Positions 38,284 to 47,437 of a stretch of DNA of 64,000 bases are shown piece by piece. Position 1 is the first letter of the stretch, and every line of letters starts with the position of its first letter. Under the pieces are notes generated by a model, which saw only the letters and a list, made by a program, of their open reading frames with translations, had not been told where the DNA came from and did no database searches. The stretch is from Serratia oryzae (lineage in GTDB: Bacteria; Pseudomonadota; Gammaproteobacteria; Enterobacterales; Enterobacteriaceae): contig NZ_MOXD01000005.1 of the NCBI RefSeq assembly GCF_001976145.1, forward strand, positions 1 through 64,000, in the 5' to 3' direction. A program made the translations under genes and the position numbers.

Positions 38284-38770
38284 CGGCTCCGTTCCCCCGT
38301 TGCAGGCGGAACAGCGCACGCCGCCGCGGATTGCTCGGGAGGCTACCGTCTACCACCGGCAGCGATAGCGCCATGCGCGCGCTGTTTTCCGCCAGTGCCA
38401 GCGCCTGATCGGCCCGCAGTGAACTTTCCAGCGGTGACATCAGCGAGCAGGCCAGATATTGCCCGCAGCCATCGATCTCGCCCAAGGTAAAGCTGACGTT
38501 GCCACAGGGCAGCGCCAGCGCCAGCTTTTCGCCGACCTGGCGCGGTTGCCACTGCTGCTGCGGGCCGGGGAGCACCAACAGGCTGAGCATCCAGGGCGTG
38601 AGCATGCAGCCGATCCACTGCTGTTCAAACAGCTGAAACCCACAGGCACGTATCGGGATTTGCGAATGGAAAAAAGGCAAATCGCGCATGCCGTCGGCGG
38701 CGACGGCCTGAAAGGCCGCTTCCAGCAGCGGAGCAGGGGTAGTTGGAAAACCGTTAACAGCATCGCGCAT
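38276..38770 (-). CDS. hybE: Hydrogenase-2 Tat-proofreading chaperone HybE
   Basis: A 164-residue cytoplasmic chaperone that in E. coli binds the HybO signal peptide and holds export until the hydrogenase is mature. The start MRDAVNGFPTTPA is used because it gives the family length (162 in E. coli), and FFHSQIPIRACGFQLFEQQW with LLTPW-like MLTPWMLSLLVLP is conserved. It overlaps hybD by 17 bases and hypA by 8 bases. Confidence 0.9.
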   Translation of the reverse strand: MRDAVNGFPTTPAPLLEAAFQAVAADGMRDLPFFHSQIPIRACGFQLFEQQWIGCMLTPWMLSLLVLPGPQQQWQPRQVGEKLALALPCGNVSFTLGEIDGCGQYLACSLMSPLESSLRADQALALAENSARMALSLPVVDGSLPSNPRRRALFRLQRGNGADA

Positions 38771-39254
38771 CGGCGGCCTCCTTGAGCGTGACCGGCACAC
38801 CGCTGGATTGCAGCGCCACCAGCACCTGCGCCAAAGCCGGTTCAATCGCCTGAGTGACCCGCGGGCTGAGGCCAATGCCCGGCTCCAGCGAGGCGGGCAC
38901 CACGCCCACCAGCGTTAAGCGCCGTGGGAACTCCTCGGTCAGGCGCAGCGCCATCAGCACGTCCGACAGCCCCAACTGATGCGGCGACACCTTACGAGTA
39001 AACAGCGCGGGGATCTGTTCATCGTGCAGCACTACCACGCTGCCCGCTGCATCGCCGGTCAGCACCGCATCGGCCACGATCAGATGATCGCGATCGGCCA
39101 TCACTTCCATCAGTTCCATACCGGAGGTGCCGCCGTCCAGCACCTCCACATAGGCAGGTAACACAAAGCGCTGTTCCAGCGCTTCAATGATGCGCACGCC
39201 GACCGCTTCATCGCTCAATAACAGATTACCGATACCGAGTACTAGAATACGCAT
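38754..39254 (-). CDS. hybD: Hydrogenase-2 maturation endopeptidase HybD
   Basis: A 166-residue nickel-dependent protease that removes the C-terminal tail of HybC after nickel insertion. N-terminal MRILVLGIGNLLLSDEAVGV and DGGTSGMELMEVMADRDHLI carry the conserved glutamate, aspartate and later histidine (SPHQLGLSDVL) nickel ligands. The ATG at 39254 overlaps the hybC stop (ATGA). Confidence 0.95.
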   Translation of the reverse strand: MRILVLGIGNLLLSDEAVGVRIIEALEQRFVLPAYVEVLDGGTSGMELMEVMADRDHLIVADAVLTGDAAGSVVVLHDEQIPALFTRKVSPHQLGLSDVLMALRLTEEFPRRLTLVGVVPASLEPGIGLSPRVTQAIEPALAQVLVALQSSGVPVTLKEAADARCC

Positions 39255-40948
39255 CACAGCACCTTGACCCTGGTCACTTCATTGCCGGTGGTGTCGACGA
39301 TGTGCACAGCACAGGACATGCAAGGGTCGAAGGAGTGAATGGTTCTTACCACCTCCAGCGGTTTGGCCGGATCGGCCACCGGCGTCCCCACCAGCGAACG
39401 CTCGTAAGGACCTGGCTCGTCGTTATGGTTGCGTGGCCCGGCATTCCAGGTGGAGGGCACCACCGCCTGATAATTGGCGATCTTGCCGTCTTTGATCACC
39501 ACCCAGTGGGACAACGAACCGCGCGGTGCCTCGATAAACCCGACGCCGCGAATTTCCCCAGTCAGCGGGATATTGGGGCGGATAAAGGTTTCGTGATCGC
39601 CTTTGCCGATGTTTTCTACCAGTGCCTGCCACTGTTGGCCGAGAGTTTCATGCAGCACGCAGGCATGCACCGTGCGCCCGACGATCCGCCCCAGGGTGGA
39701 TGGCAGCTGTTCTGCGGTTAACGCCTGGCCGGTCAAGGTTTGGTAGGCGCCGTTGACGCGGCCGAAGTATTTCTGCGTCGGCTGATGTTCGGCCTGCAGG
39801 CTGCACATCAGCCAGCCCAACGGCCCCATCTCCACCGCTTTGCCGTAGAATGTCGGTGATTTTACCCAGGAATATTTACCGTCTTCCTGCCAGCCGGTGT
39901 AATTCGGGCGCGTCAGCCCTTCCCAAGGTGCTAGCGGCTGGTCGTCCTGATACCAGGCATGTTTGCCGCTTTCCTGAATGCCGTTCACCAGATAAGCATC
40001 GCGCTGGTTGGCGATCGGGCGGAACTTGCCGTTATCCAAGAAGCCCCCCGGCAGCAGGTAAGTGTCGCCTTTGCGATCGGTCGGCAACTCCGGCAGGCAC
40101 AGATAGCAATCCGCGCCTTTACCCAGCGCCAGCCAGCCCGGATAGTGCGCGGCGATCACCGCGCTATCCACCAGATAAACCTGCTCGATAAAGTCGCCGA
40201 GGCGATCGATAAAGGTTTTCAGGTACATCAGGCGTTCAAGGTTCAGCACGCTAGGGGCGTCCAGGTTGATCGGGTTAGCCACCCCACCCACCGCCAGGTT
40301 CTGGATATGCGGCGTTTTGCCCCCCAGAATAGCAACCACCCGGTTGGCATCACGCTGGCACTCCAGCGCTTGCAGGTAGTGTGCAACGGCGATCAGGTTC
40401 ACCTCCGGCGGCAGCGCCATGGCCGGGTGCCCCCAGTAGCCGTTGGCAAAAATGCCAAGCTGGCCGCTGGCCACCAGATCTTTTATCTTCTGCTGCACGC
40501 GACTGAATTCGGCGGCGCTGTTGAGCGGCCAGCTCGACAGGCCACTCAGCAGGTCGGCCGCTTTTTGCGGATCGGCCTGCAAGGCAGAGGTGACATCGAC
40601 CCAATCCAGCGCCGAAAGCTGATAGAAATGTACGATGTGATCGTGAATGCTGTGGGCGGCCAGAATGATGTTGCGGATATACTGCGCATTGACCGGCACT
40701 TCCATGCCCAGCGCATTTTCCACTGCTCGCACCGACGCCAGGGCATGGGTGGTGGTACAGACGCCACAGATACGCTGGACGATCATCCAGGCATCGCGCG
40801 GATCGTTACCTTGCACAATCTCTTCCATGCCGCGCCACATGGTGCCAGAAGACCAGGCTTTCACCACCTTGCCGTCTTCAATTTCGCAGTCAATCCGTAA
40901 ATGCCCTTCAATTCGGGTCACGGGATCAATGGTGATGCGTTGGCTCAT
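39254..40948 (-). CDS. hybC: [NiFe] hydrogenase-2 large subunit
   Basis: A 564-residue catalytic subunit that holds the NiFe(CN)2CO centre and oxidises hydrogen in the periplasm. The nickel ligands are in RICGVC (C61, C64) and the C-terminal DPCMSCAVH (C543, C546). Cleavage is expected after H549, removing a 15-residue tail. RIEGHLR near the N-terminus is also present. Length is near the E. coli 567. It follows hybB with a 23-base overlap. Export occurs in complex with HybO, so it has no signal peptide of its own. Confidence 0.97.
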   Translation of the reverse strand: MSQRITIDPVTRIEGHLRIDCEIEDGKVVKAWSSGTMWRGMEEIVQGNDPRDAWMIVQRICGVCTTTHALASVRAVENALGMEVPVNAQYIRNIILAAHSIHDHIVHFYQLSALDWVDVTSALQADPQKAADLLSGLSSWPLNSAAEFSRVQQKIKDLVASGQLGIFANGYWGHPAMALPPEVNLIAVAHYLQALECQRDANRVVAILGGKTPHIQNLAVGGVANPINLDAPSVLNLERLMYLKTFIDRLGDFIEQVYLVDSAVIAAHYPGWLALGKGADCYLCLPELPTDRKGDTYLLPGGFLDNGKFRPIANQRDAYLVNGIQESGKHAWYQDDQPLAPWEGLTRPNYTGWQEDGKYSWVKSPTFYGKAVEMGPLGWLMCSLQAEHQPTQKYFGRVNGAYQTLTGQALTAEQLPSTLGRIVGRTVHACVLHETLGQQWQALVENIGKGDHETFIRPNIPLTGEIRGVGFIEAPRGSLSHWVVIKDGKIANYQAVVPSTWNAGPRNHNDEPGPYERSLVGTPVADPAKPLEVVRTIHSFDPCMSCAVHIVDTTGNEVTRVKVL

Positions 40949-42125
40949 GCTCTACCTCTATCTGGTTGTTTTCATGCTTGTGTTGCTGCGCAGGCAGCAC
41001 CGGTAACAACCTGATCAACAGGATGTACGCACACACTTCTATCGCCACGAAGCCGATGGAGATCAGCAGTTCGCTAGCAGTCGGGAAATAGCCGTAACCG
41101 TTACCGGGATCATAGGCCAGCAGTGAGTAGTTCAGCCGCCACAGGGCCGCACCACAGATCATGCTCAGCGCACCGATAAACAGCAGGCGTGAATCTCTGC
41201 GATTCCGTTGCCAGCGGAACAGCAGCAGCGGCAACAGCATCAGGCCGATTTCCAGCCAGAAAAACAGGGCAAAACGATCGAACTGCCACAGGTAGCCGGT
41301 CTTATGGCGATAAATCAGCTCGCCAAAGCGCAGCACGATAAACAGCAGCAAAATGACATCGATGATGTAGCTCATGCGGGTAAACAGCGGCGTTTCCCGC
41401 GCGCCCTTGCCCAATAACCCCGCCTGCACCAGCGAGCCTTCGAAGATGACAATCGAGAACCCCAGAATGCCCGCGGTCAGCAGCGAGAACAGCGGCAGCA
41501 TTTCATAGCTCTGCCACAGCGGATGCACCTTGATACCTGCGGCAATCATCAACGATCCCATCGACGACTGGTGCATCGCGGGCAGCAGTGCGCCCAGTGC
41601 GATAATCAGGAACATGGCCTTATTCAGCCACTTCAGCGATACCTTCCAGCCCAGGCGTTCAAACAGCGCCGGCGCAAACTCCAGCGCCACCACGCCGATG
41701 TAGATCGTCATACAGACCGCGGTTTCAAACAGCACGGAAGAGGTGTTGAAATGGCCGGGAATGTAGAAGTAAGGCAGGTTCCAGTAGCGACCGACGTCAA
41801 TGGTGATCGACAGCCCACCCAGCGTATAGCCGAACAGGCTGGCCAATAGCGCCGGGCGCACCAGCGGATGGTATTCGCCACGGTTAAACACATACACCGC
41901 CCAGGCCAGCGCCCAGCCGCCACAGGCCAGACCGGTGCCCACCAACAGATCGAAGGCAATCCAGATCCCCCACGGGTAACCGCCGTTCAGATCGGTCACC
42001 GATCCCAGCCCCAGCACCAAACGCTTCAGGATCAGCAAGGCGCAGAGCACCACAAACGGGGCCAACAGCATTACCGGCCAACTCACCAGCCGCCCGCCAA
42101 GGGGCTGCGTTTTATGCGTCGTCAT
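40926..42125 (-). CDS. hybB: Hydrogenase-2 membrane subunit HybB (NrfD family)
   Basis: A 399-residue polytopic inner-membrane protein with about ten helices, of the NrfD/PsrC family. It passes electrons from HybA to quinones. The signatures [20 protein letters not shown] and [16 protein letters not shown] match E. coli HybB. The C-terminus ends in a histidine-rich EPTHHH tail. The start at 42125 ([11 protein letters not shown]) overlaps the end of hybA by 14 bases. Confidence 0.95.
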   Translation of the reverse strand: MTTHKTQPLGGRLVSWPVMLLAPFVVLCALLILKRLVLGLGSVTDLNGGYPWGIWIAFDLLVGTGLACGGWALAWAVYVFNRGEYHPLVRPALLASLFGYTLGGLSITIDVGRYWNLPYFYIPGHFNTSSVLFETAVCMTIYIGVVALEFAPALFERLGWKVSLKWLNKAMFLIIALGALLPAMHQSSMGSLMIAAGIKVHPLWQSYEMLPLFSLLTAGILGFSIVIFEGSLVQAGLLGKGARETPLFTRMSYIIDVILLLFIVLRFGELIYRHKTGYLWQFDRFALFFWLEIGLMLLPLLLFRWQRNRRDSRLLFIGALSMICGAALWRLNYSLLAYDPGNGYGYFPTASELLISIGFVAIEVCAYILLIRLLPVLPAQQHKHENNQIEVEHEPTHHH

Positions 42126-43125
42126 GTTCGTCTTCCTTCTCATCCTGACGCGCTTTACGCGTGTTGCGGTGCGCCAGAAAGGTGATGCCGGTCAGTGCGG
42201 CCAGCGGCAGCACCATGCCGCTGTACAGCGAGTGCTGCACATGTTCGGAGCGCGCACCGGTCGACAGAGGCTCCAGCGGCGGCAGGCCCAGCTTCTCGAA
42301 TGGCACCCCGGTCAGCACCAGCACCTGCGTCCCGCCCCCCTCTTCTTCGCCATACAGGTGCGGTTGGTAGTGCGGGATCGTATGCTCATAGCGATCATCC
42401 CCTTGCAGCGTCTGCCGTGGGAAGCGGTAGCTTGCGCCGGGCTTGAGCGACAGGCGCCGTTTCGCCTCGGCCAGCAGTTGCTCGCGGGTGCCGAAGATCA
42501 CCGCTCCGGTCGGGCACACCTCCACACAGCCGGGCAATCCGCCCTGATCCAGGCGTTCAACGCCTTTCTGGTTGCACAGTTCGCACTTGTGGATTTTGCC
42601 GAACGGGTTGTCGTAGTCGTATTTCGGCACGTTGAACGGGCAGCCAACCATGCAATAGCGGCAGCCGGTGCAGACATTGGGGTTGTAATGCACGATGCCG
42701 GTTTTCGGGTGCTTGGTCAGCGCCTGCACCGGGCATACCGAAACGCAGTTGGGATCGACGCAGTGCATGCACTGCTTTTTGATATAGGCATAGCCATCTT
42801 CCAACTGGTCTTTATGCTGGCCGTTACCGCTGCTCCATACCTGAATGATGTTGTTGGTGTAGGGGCTGAGCTTGTCGTTGTTCGACCAGGTGGCTTCAGT
42901 GCCCGCGTAGGCATAGGTTTCGCCGTGCGCTTGGTAATCGGTATGGTTGATCTGCTGGCATTTGCTCACGCAGGCCTGGCAGCCGACGCACAGGGTCGAG
43001 TCATACAGCATACCCAGCGAATCGGGGATCGGGGCTTTGTTCTCGGCACCCGCCGCCGCCGGGGGCACCCCGCCCACAATGAACGCGCTGCAGGAGGCCA
43101 GTTTTAGAAAATTACGTCGGTTCAC
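42112..43125 (-). CDS. hybA: Hydrogenase-2 ferredoxin-like subunit HybA
   Basis: A 337-residue periplasmic iron-sulfur protein with a Tat signal ([13 protein letters not shown]). Four cysteine clusters are visible ([46 protein letters not shown] with CVEVCP), enough for four [4Fe-4S] clusters. A C-terminal hydrophobic helix ([14 protein letters not shown]) anchors it. It starts at GTG, with the ribosome site AAGGAG lying within the last codons of hybO. Confidence 0.95.
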   Translation of the reverse strand: MNRRNFLKLASCSAFIVGGVPPAAAGAENKAPIPDSLGMLYDSTLCVGCQACVSKCQQINHTDYQAHGETYAYAGTEATWSNNDKLSPYTNNIIQVWSSGNGQHKDQLEDGYAYIKKQCMHCVDPNCVSVCPVQALTKHPKTGIVHYNPNVCTGCRYCMVGCPFNVPKYDYDNPFGKIHKCELCNQKGVERLDQGGLPGCVEVCPTGAVIFGTREQLLAEAKRRLSLKPGASYRFPRQTLQGDDRYEHTIPHYQPHLYGEEEGGGTQVLVLTGVPFEKLGLPPLEPLSTGARSEHVQHSLYSGMVLPLAALTGITFLAHRNTRKARQDEKEDEHDDA

Positions 43126-43128
43126 GGC

Positions 43129-44262
43129 TTACTCCTTGCGCGGCGGTTGATCGTCATCTTTGCGCTGCTGTTTCTGCTGCCGCCCCAGTTCTCTTACCGT
43201 CATCAGGCTGACACCGGCCACCAGCCCAACTACGCCCCCCAATAGACCAACCGCCGAGGCGCTGACGTGCCCGCCTTCGGCATTCTGTACCGCCGGTTTG
43301 GCGTAGCGCGGGGTGGGGTTTTCAACGTTTGCCAACTGCGCAATGCCCTTGGTAAAGCCGATCCCCTGCTCATTGCAGCCGTAGCAAGGGTGACCGATGC
43401 CCACTGGCCAGATACCGCCGCCGACGTCGCAAAATTCCAACGTCGAGCAGTTGCCGTAGGTTTCCGGCCCTTTACAACCAAGATGGTAAAGACACCAGCC
43501 TTGGCGGTGCCCGTCGTCACCGAACTCTTTGGCAAAACGCCCGGCGTCAAAGTGCGGGCGACGTTCGCAGTTCTCGTGAATCAGGCGGCCATAGGCAAAG
43601 TCGGGGCGGTTTTTCGCATCCAGCTTCGGTGGCCGTTGGTAGGTGATGATGTGTGCCACCGTGGCCAGGAAGTTATGCGGGTTGGGTGGGCAACCGGGAA
43701 TATTGATCACCGTTTTGCCCGGCAGCACCTCCTGCAGGCTGACCGCGCCGGTCGGGTTAGCGCCGCTGGCGGCAACGCCGCCCCAGGCCGCGCAGGAACC
43801 GATGGCGATCACCGCCGCAGCATGCTCCGCCGCGTTGCGGATGTGCTCGACGATCGGCTGGCCCGCCACCATACAGTAGATACCACCGTCCTTCATCGGG
43901 ATCGAGCCATCAACCACCAACACATATTGGCCCTTGTATTGCTCAATCGCGCGGTGCTTGTTCTCTTCCGCCTGTTCGCCAAAAGCGGCGGAGAGCACTT
44001 CGTGGTACTCCATGGAGATCACGCTGAGCAACAGGTTTTCGATCGTGGGGTGGGTCGCACGCAATAATGATTCCGTACAGCCGGTACATTCCTGGGCACC
44101 GATCCAGATGACCGGTGGCCGCTGTGGTGCCCCTACCGACTGAGCTATTTCGGCAGCGGCCTTGCTATTGAGCCCCATGGTGGCGGCCAGAGCCGCACAA
44201 AGTTTCATAAAATCACGGCGATTAACGCCATCTTGGAAAAATGACTGACTCTCCCTTAGCAT
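43129..44262 (-). CDS. hybO: [NiFe] hydrogenase-2 small subunit
   Basis: A 377-residue iron-sulfur subunit. It has the twin-arginine signal NRRDFMKLCAALAATMGL and the small-subunit core CTGCTES, GSCAAWGG, GCPPNP, CLYHLGCKGPETYGNCS and GHPCYGCNE, which bind three clusters. A C-terminal hydrophobic anchor lies near 340-362. It is nearly identical in pattern to E. coli HybO. The start at 44262 follows AGGGGACAAATAAT; the longer frame upstream is not used. It is the first gene of the hyb-hyp operon, just downstream of an FNR site. Confidence 0.96.
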   Translation of the reverse strand: MLRESQSFFQDGVNRRDFMKLCAALAATMGLNSKAAAEIAQSVGAPQRPPVIWIGAQECTGCTESLLRATHPTIENLLLSVISMEYHEVLSAAFGEQAEENKHRAIEQYKGQYVLVVDGSIPMKDGGIYCMVAGQPIVEHIRNAAEHAAAVIAIGSCAAWGGVAASGANPTGAVSLQEVLPGKTVINIPGCPPNPHNFLATVAHIITYQRPPKLDAKNRPDFAYGRLIHENCERRPHFDAGRFAKEFGDDGHRQGWCLYHLGCKGPETYGNCSTLEFCDVGGGIWPVGIGHPCYGCNEQGIGFTKGIAQLANVENPTPRYAKPAVQNAEGGHVSASAVGLLGGVVGLVAGVSLMTVRELGRQQKQQRKDDDQPPRKE

Positions 44263-44955
44263 TATTATTTGTCCCCTGTATAAAACGCCGATAAATGAAC
44301 GGGCGGTTAATTTTTTGTTATATGTAGGGTGGACTGTGTTGATCTCTATCAACCTTTAATGGGTTAATTATTAATATTTTCATAACATGAGAAAAATCGC
44401 TTCAGCAAAAAATATTTAGCTTGCATCTCTTCATCGTTACCAGTAATAACTTCAATCAAACAAGAATAACTCTCATTATTAATTAAAAGCGCCCCCCAAC
44501 AGGGAATTATTATAGAAGTTTAATTATCACTCATCGTAATAAAATCAATAAATTTATCAAATTATACCACTCGCCGTCATTAGGAATTTCGTTATTTATT
44601 TTTATAAAGCACAAGAAATTAAACTCATTAAAAACAATAAATTAAAACAAATCACAGAATATAAAATAGCGCTAAAAATTGACTTCAGACAAATATTAGC
44701 CACGATAGCAAGGTATAGTAATGGTGTTTATGCAAGCAGCATGGCCCCATAAAACACCCTAAGAGCGGATTAATAATATTCATTGGCAAAGCCACTACTC
44801 CCCCCTGACTCGCCAGTTAACGCTATTATCCCGTAGAAATATTCACCTTGCTCACGTAAATGACATTAATGCATCAGTCCAGAATTGCCCTAAGCCCAAT
44901 ACCAATGGGTAAATAAAACAGCTTGATTGAAACAGGCTTTAAGAGGGAAGCATTT
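44263..44955. other. Divergent regulatory region between hybO and the DMSO-reductase-like gene
   Basis: A 693-base very AT-rich region. It holds the FNR palindrome at 44339-44352 on the hybO side. No gene or second clear FNR site was seen. Its length suggests complex control or acquired DNA. Confidence 0.5.
44339..44352. promoter_or_regulatory. FNR binding site upstream of hybO
   Basis: TTGATCTCTATCAA is a perfect match to the FNR consensus TTGAT-N4-ATCAA. It is centred 83 bases upstream of the hybO ATG, with a possible -10 (TATAAC, 44322-44317 on the minus strand) between. The spacing to that -10 is about 4 bases shorter than a classic class II site, so the exact promoter is uncertain. Anaerobic activation of the hyb operon is expected. 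Confidence 0.75.
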
Positions 44956-47394
44956 ATGAACAACATCCAGAACGAGGATCTTCTTAATCACCCAATCAGC
45001 CGGCGAAAATTACTTGAAACCAGCACGGCTGCCGGTTGCCTGCTGGCGGCGACGTCAGGATTGGTTTTACCGTTCCGTAAAACCACCGCCGCCGAAAACC
45101 AGCCTACCAGCGCACCACCGGCAGACAAAGTGGTCTGGAGCTCCTGTACCGTCAACTGCGGCAGCCGCTGCGCCTTGCGCCTGCACGTGCGTGATGATGA
45201 AGTGTATTGGGTTGAAACCGACAATACCGGTAACGATGAATATGGTAACCATCAACTGCGTGCCTGCCTGCGTGGGCGCTCGATCCGCCGCCGTATGAAT
45301 CACCCGGATCGCCTGAAATACCCGATGAAACGCGTCGGGAAGCGCGGCGAGGGCAAGTTTGTCCGTATCAGTTGGGATGAAGCGCTGGATACCATCAGCA
45401 GTAAGTTGAAACACACCCTGGATGAATACGGCAATGAAGCAGTACACGTGCTGTATGGCACTGGGGTGGACGGCGGCAATATCACCAACTCCAACGTGCC
45501 TTACCGGCTGATGAACTCCTGCGGCGGCTTCCTCAGCCGCTATGGCAGCTACAGCACCGCACAAATCACCGCCGCCATGCCCTATCTTTACGGCGCACAA
45601 CAGGGCAATAGCCCGGATGATATCGCCAACAGCAAACTGGTGGTGCTGTTCGGCAACAATCCGGCGGAAACCCGCATGAGTGGCGCAGGCGTAACCTACT
45701 ATCTGGAACAGGCCAGAGAACGCTCCAACGCGCGCATGATTGTGATCGATCCGCGCTACACCGACACCGCCGCGGGCCGGGAAGATGAATGGATCCCGAT
45801 CCGCCCGGGCACCGACGCCGCTTTAGTCGCTGGCATCGCCTATGTGCTGATTAACGAAAACCTGGTAGACCAGGCGTTTCTCGATAAATACTGCATTGGT
45901 TATGATGAGAAAACCCTGCCCAGCAGCGCGCCGAAAAATGGCCACTACAAAGCCTATATTCTGGGCCAAGGCGAAGACGGCGTGGCAAAAACCCCCGCCT
46001 GGGCGGCACGCATTACCGGCATCCCGGCTGCGCGCATTATCCAACTGGCACGTGAAATCGGCATGACCAAACCGGCGTATATCTGCCAGGGGTGGGGGCC
46101 GCAGCGCCACGCTAACGGTGAGCAAACCGCGCGCGCCATCGCCATGTTACCGATCCTGACCGGCAACGTCGGGATTAACGGCGGCAACACCGGCTGCCGC
46201 GAAGGATCCTTTGATCTTGGCGTGGAGTGGTTTGACATGCTGACCAACCCGGTGCAGACCAAGATTTCTGTTTACACCTGGACCGATGCCATCGAACGCG
46301 GCCCGCAGATGACTGCCAAACGCGACGGCATTCGCGGAAAAGACAAGCTGGATGTGCCGATCAAGTTCATCTGGTGCTACGCCAGCAATACGCTGATCAA
46401 CCAGCATGGCGATATCAGCCGCACGCACCAAATCCTGCAAGATGACGCTAAGTGCGAAATGATCGTCGGCATTGAGCACTTTATGACCTCTTCCGCCAAG
46501 TATTGCGATATTCTGCTGCCCGATCTGATGCCAACCGAGCAGGAAGACCTGATCCCCCATGAGTCGGCCGGGAATATGGGCTATGTGATCCTCGGCCAGC
46601 CAGCCACCTCACGCAAATTTGAACGCCGCCCGATTTACGAGATCCTGTCCGAAGTGGCCAAGCGCTTAGGTAAAGAAGCTGAACAGACCTTCACCGAAGG
46701 CCGTAATCAGCAGGAGTGGATCCAATACCTTTGCGAGAAAACCCGTGAACGCAATCCGGATATGCCGAGTTACGAGCAGTTGAAAACGGTGGGGATCTAC
46801 AAGCGCAAATGCCCACAGGAACACGTGGTGGCGTTCCGCGAGTTTCGCGAAGATCCGCAGGCCAATCCGTTGAAAACGCCGTCGGGCAAGATTGAAATCT
46901 ACTCCGAACGGCTGGCGGAAATTGCCGCTACCTGGGAACTGGCGGCCGAAGACGTGATCCACCCGCTGCCGGTATATGCCGCCGGTTTTGAAAGCTGGGA
47001 AGATCCAGCCCGCAGCCAGTTCCCGCTGCAGCTGTTCGGCTACCATTACAAAGCCAGAACCCACTCCAGCTACGGTAATATTGACGTGCTGCAGCAGGCC
47101 TGCCCGCAGGAGGTGTGGATCAACCCGCTGGATGCGCAAGCGCGCGGCATCCAGCATGGCGATCGGGTCCGGGTATTTAACAACCGGGGCGAAACCAGGA
47201 TCCAGGCCAAGGTCACCCCGCGGATTATGCCCGGCGTCACCGCCATGGGCCAAGGAGCCTGGCTGGTGGCCGACATGTTTGGCGACAGGATCGACCACGG
47301 CGGCAGCGTGAATATTCTCACCAATCAACGGCCTTCGCCACTGGCCAAAGGCAACCCGCAACACACTAATCTGGTCGAAATTGTTAAATTGTAG
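44956..47394 (+). CDS. DmsA/YnfE-type molybdopterin oxidoreductase catalytic subunit
   Basis: An 812-residue periplasmic molybdoenzyme of the DMSO reductase family. It has a Tat signal (SRRKLLETSTAAGC, about 15-28), a [4Fe-4S] site (C64, C68, C72, C104), and molybdopterin-binding domains including YGTGVDGGNITNSN, LFGNNPAETRMSG and the C-terminal MPGVTAMGQGAWL. Length equals E. coli DmsA (814). The ATG follows GAGGGAAGCATTT. The partner DmsB (ferredoxin) and DmsC (membrane anchor) genes do not follow: a terminator and an opposed gene come next. It may pair with subunits encoded elsewhere. Next to hydrogenase-2 it could be a terminal reductase for hydrogen-driven respiration (inference). Substrate unknown (S- or N-oxides or selenate are possible). 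Confidence 0.88.
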   Translation: MNNIQNEDLLNHPISRRKLLETSTAAGCLLAATSGLVLPFRKTTAAENQPTSAPPADKVVWSSCTVNCGSRCALRLHVRDDEVYWVETDNTGNDEYGNHQLRACLRGRSIRRRMNHPDRLKYPMKRVGKRGEGKFVRISWDEALDTISSKLKHTLDEYGNEAVHVLYGTGVDGGNITNSNVPYRLMNSCGGFLSRYGSYSTAQITAAMPYLYGAQQGNSPDDIANSKLVVLFGNNPAETRMSGAGVTYYLEQARERSNARMIVIDPRYTDTAAGREDEWIPIRPGTDAALVAGIAYVLINENLVDQAFLDKYCIGYDEKTLPSSAPKNGHYKAYILGQGEDGVAKTPAWAARITGIPAARIIQLAREIGMTKPAYICQGWGPQRHANGEQTARAIAMLPILTGNVGINGGNTGCREGSFDLGVEWFDMLTNPVQTKISVYTWTDAIERGPQMTAKRDGIRGKDKLDVPIKFIWCYASNTLINQHGDISRTHQILQDDAKCEMIVGIEHFMTSSAKYCDILLPDLMPTEQEDLIPHESAGNMGYVILGQPATSRKFERRPIYEILSEVAKRLGKEAEQTFTEGRNQQEWIQYLCEKTRERNPDMPSYEQLKTVGIYKRKCPQEHVVAFREFREDPQANPLKTPSGKIEIYSERLAEIAATWELAAEDVIHPLPVYAAGFESWEDPARSQFPLQLFGYHYKARTHSSYGNIDVLQQACPQEVWINPLDAQARGIQHGDRVRVFNNRGETRIQAKVTPRIMPGVTAMGQGAWLVADMFGDRIDHGGSVNILTNQRPSPLAKGNPQHTNLVEIVKL

Positions 47395-47402
47395 GAGGAT
47401 TT

Positions 47403-47434
47403 GGGGCCGAACTGGGTGGTTCGGCCCCTGTTTT
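47403..47434 (+). terminator. Intrinsic terminator of the dmsA-like gene
   Basis: GGGGCCGAAC pairs perfectly with GTTCGGCCCC around a 6-base loop, then TGTTTT. It starts 8 bases after the stop codon. Confidence 0.88.
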
Positions 47435-47437
47435 AAC

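Noticed and set aside
42124-43107. Long rightward open frame of 327 codons opposite hybA
   Set aside because: It is a shadow of the GC-rich hybA frame, with no ribosome site and low-complexity composition. The same holds for 39959-40900 (opposite hybC), 43267-44067 (opposite hybO) and 60880-61842 (opposite the permease genes).
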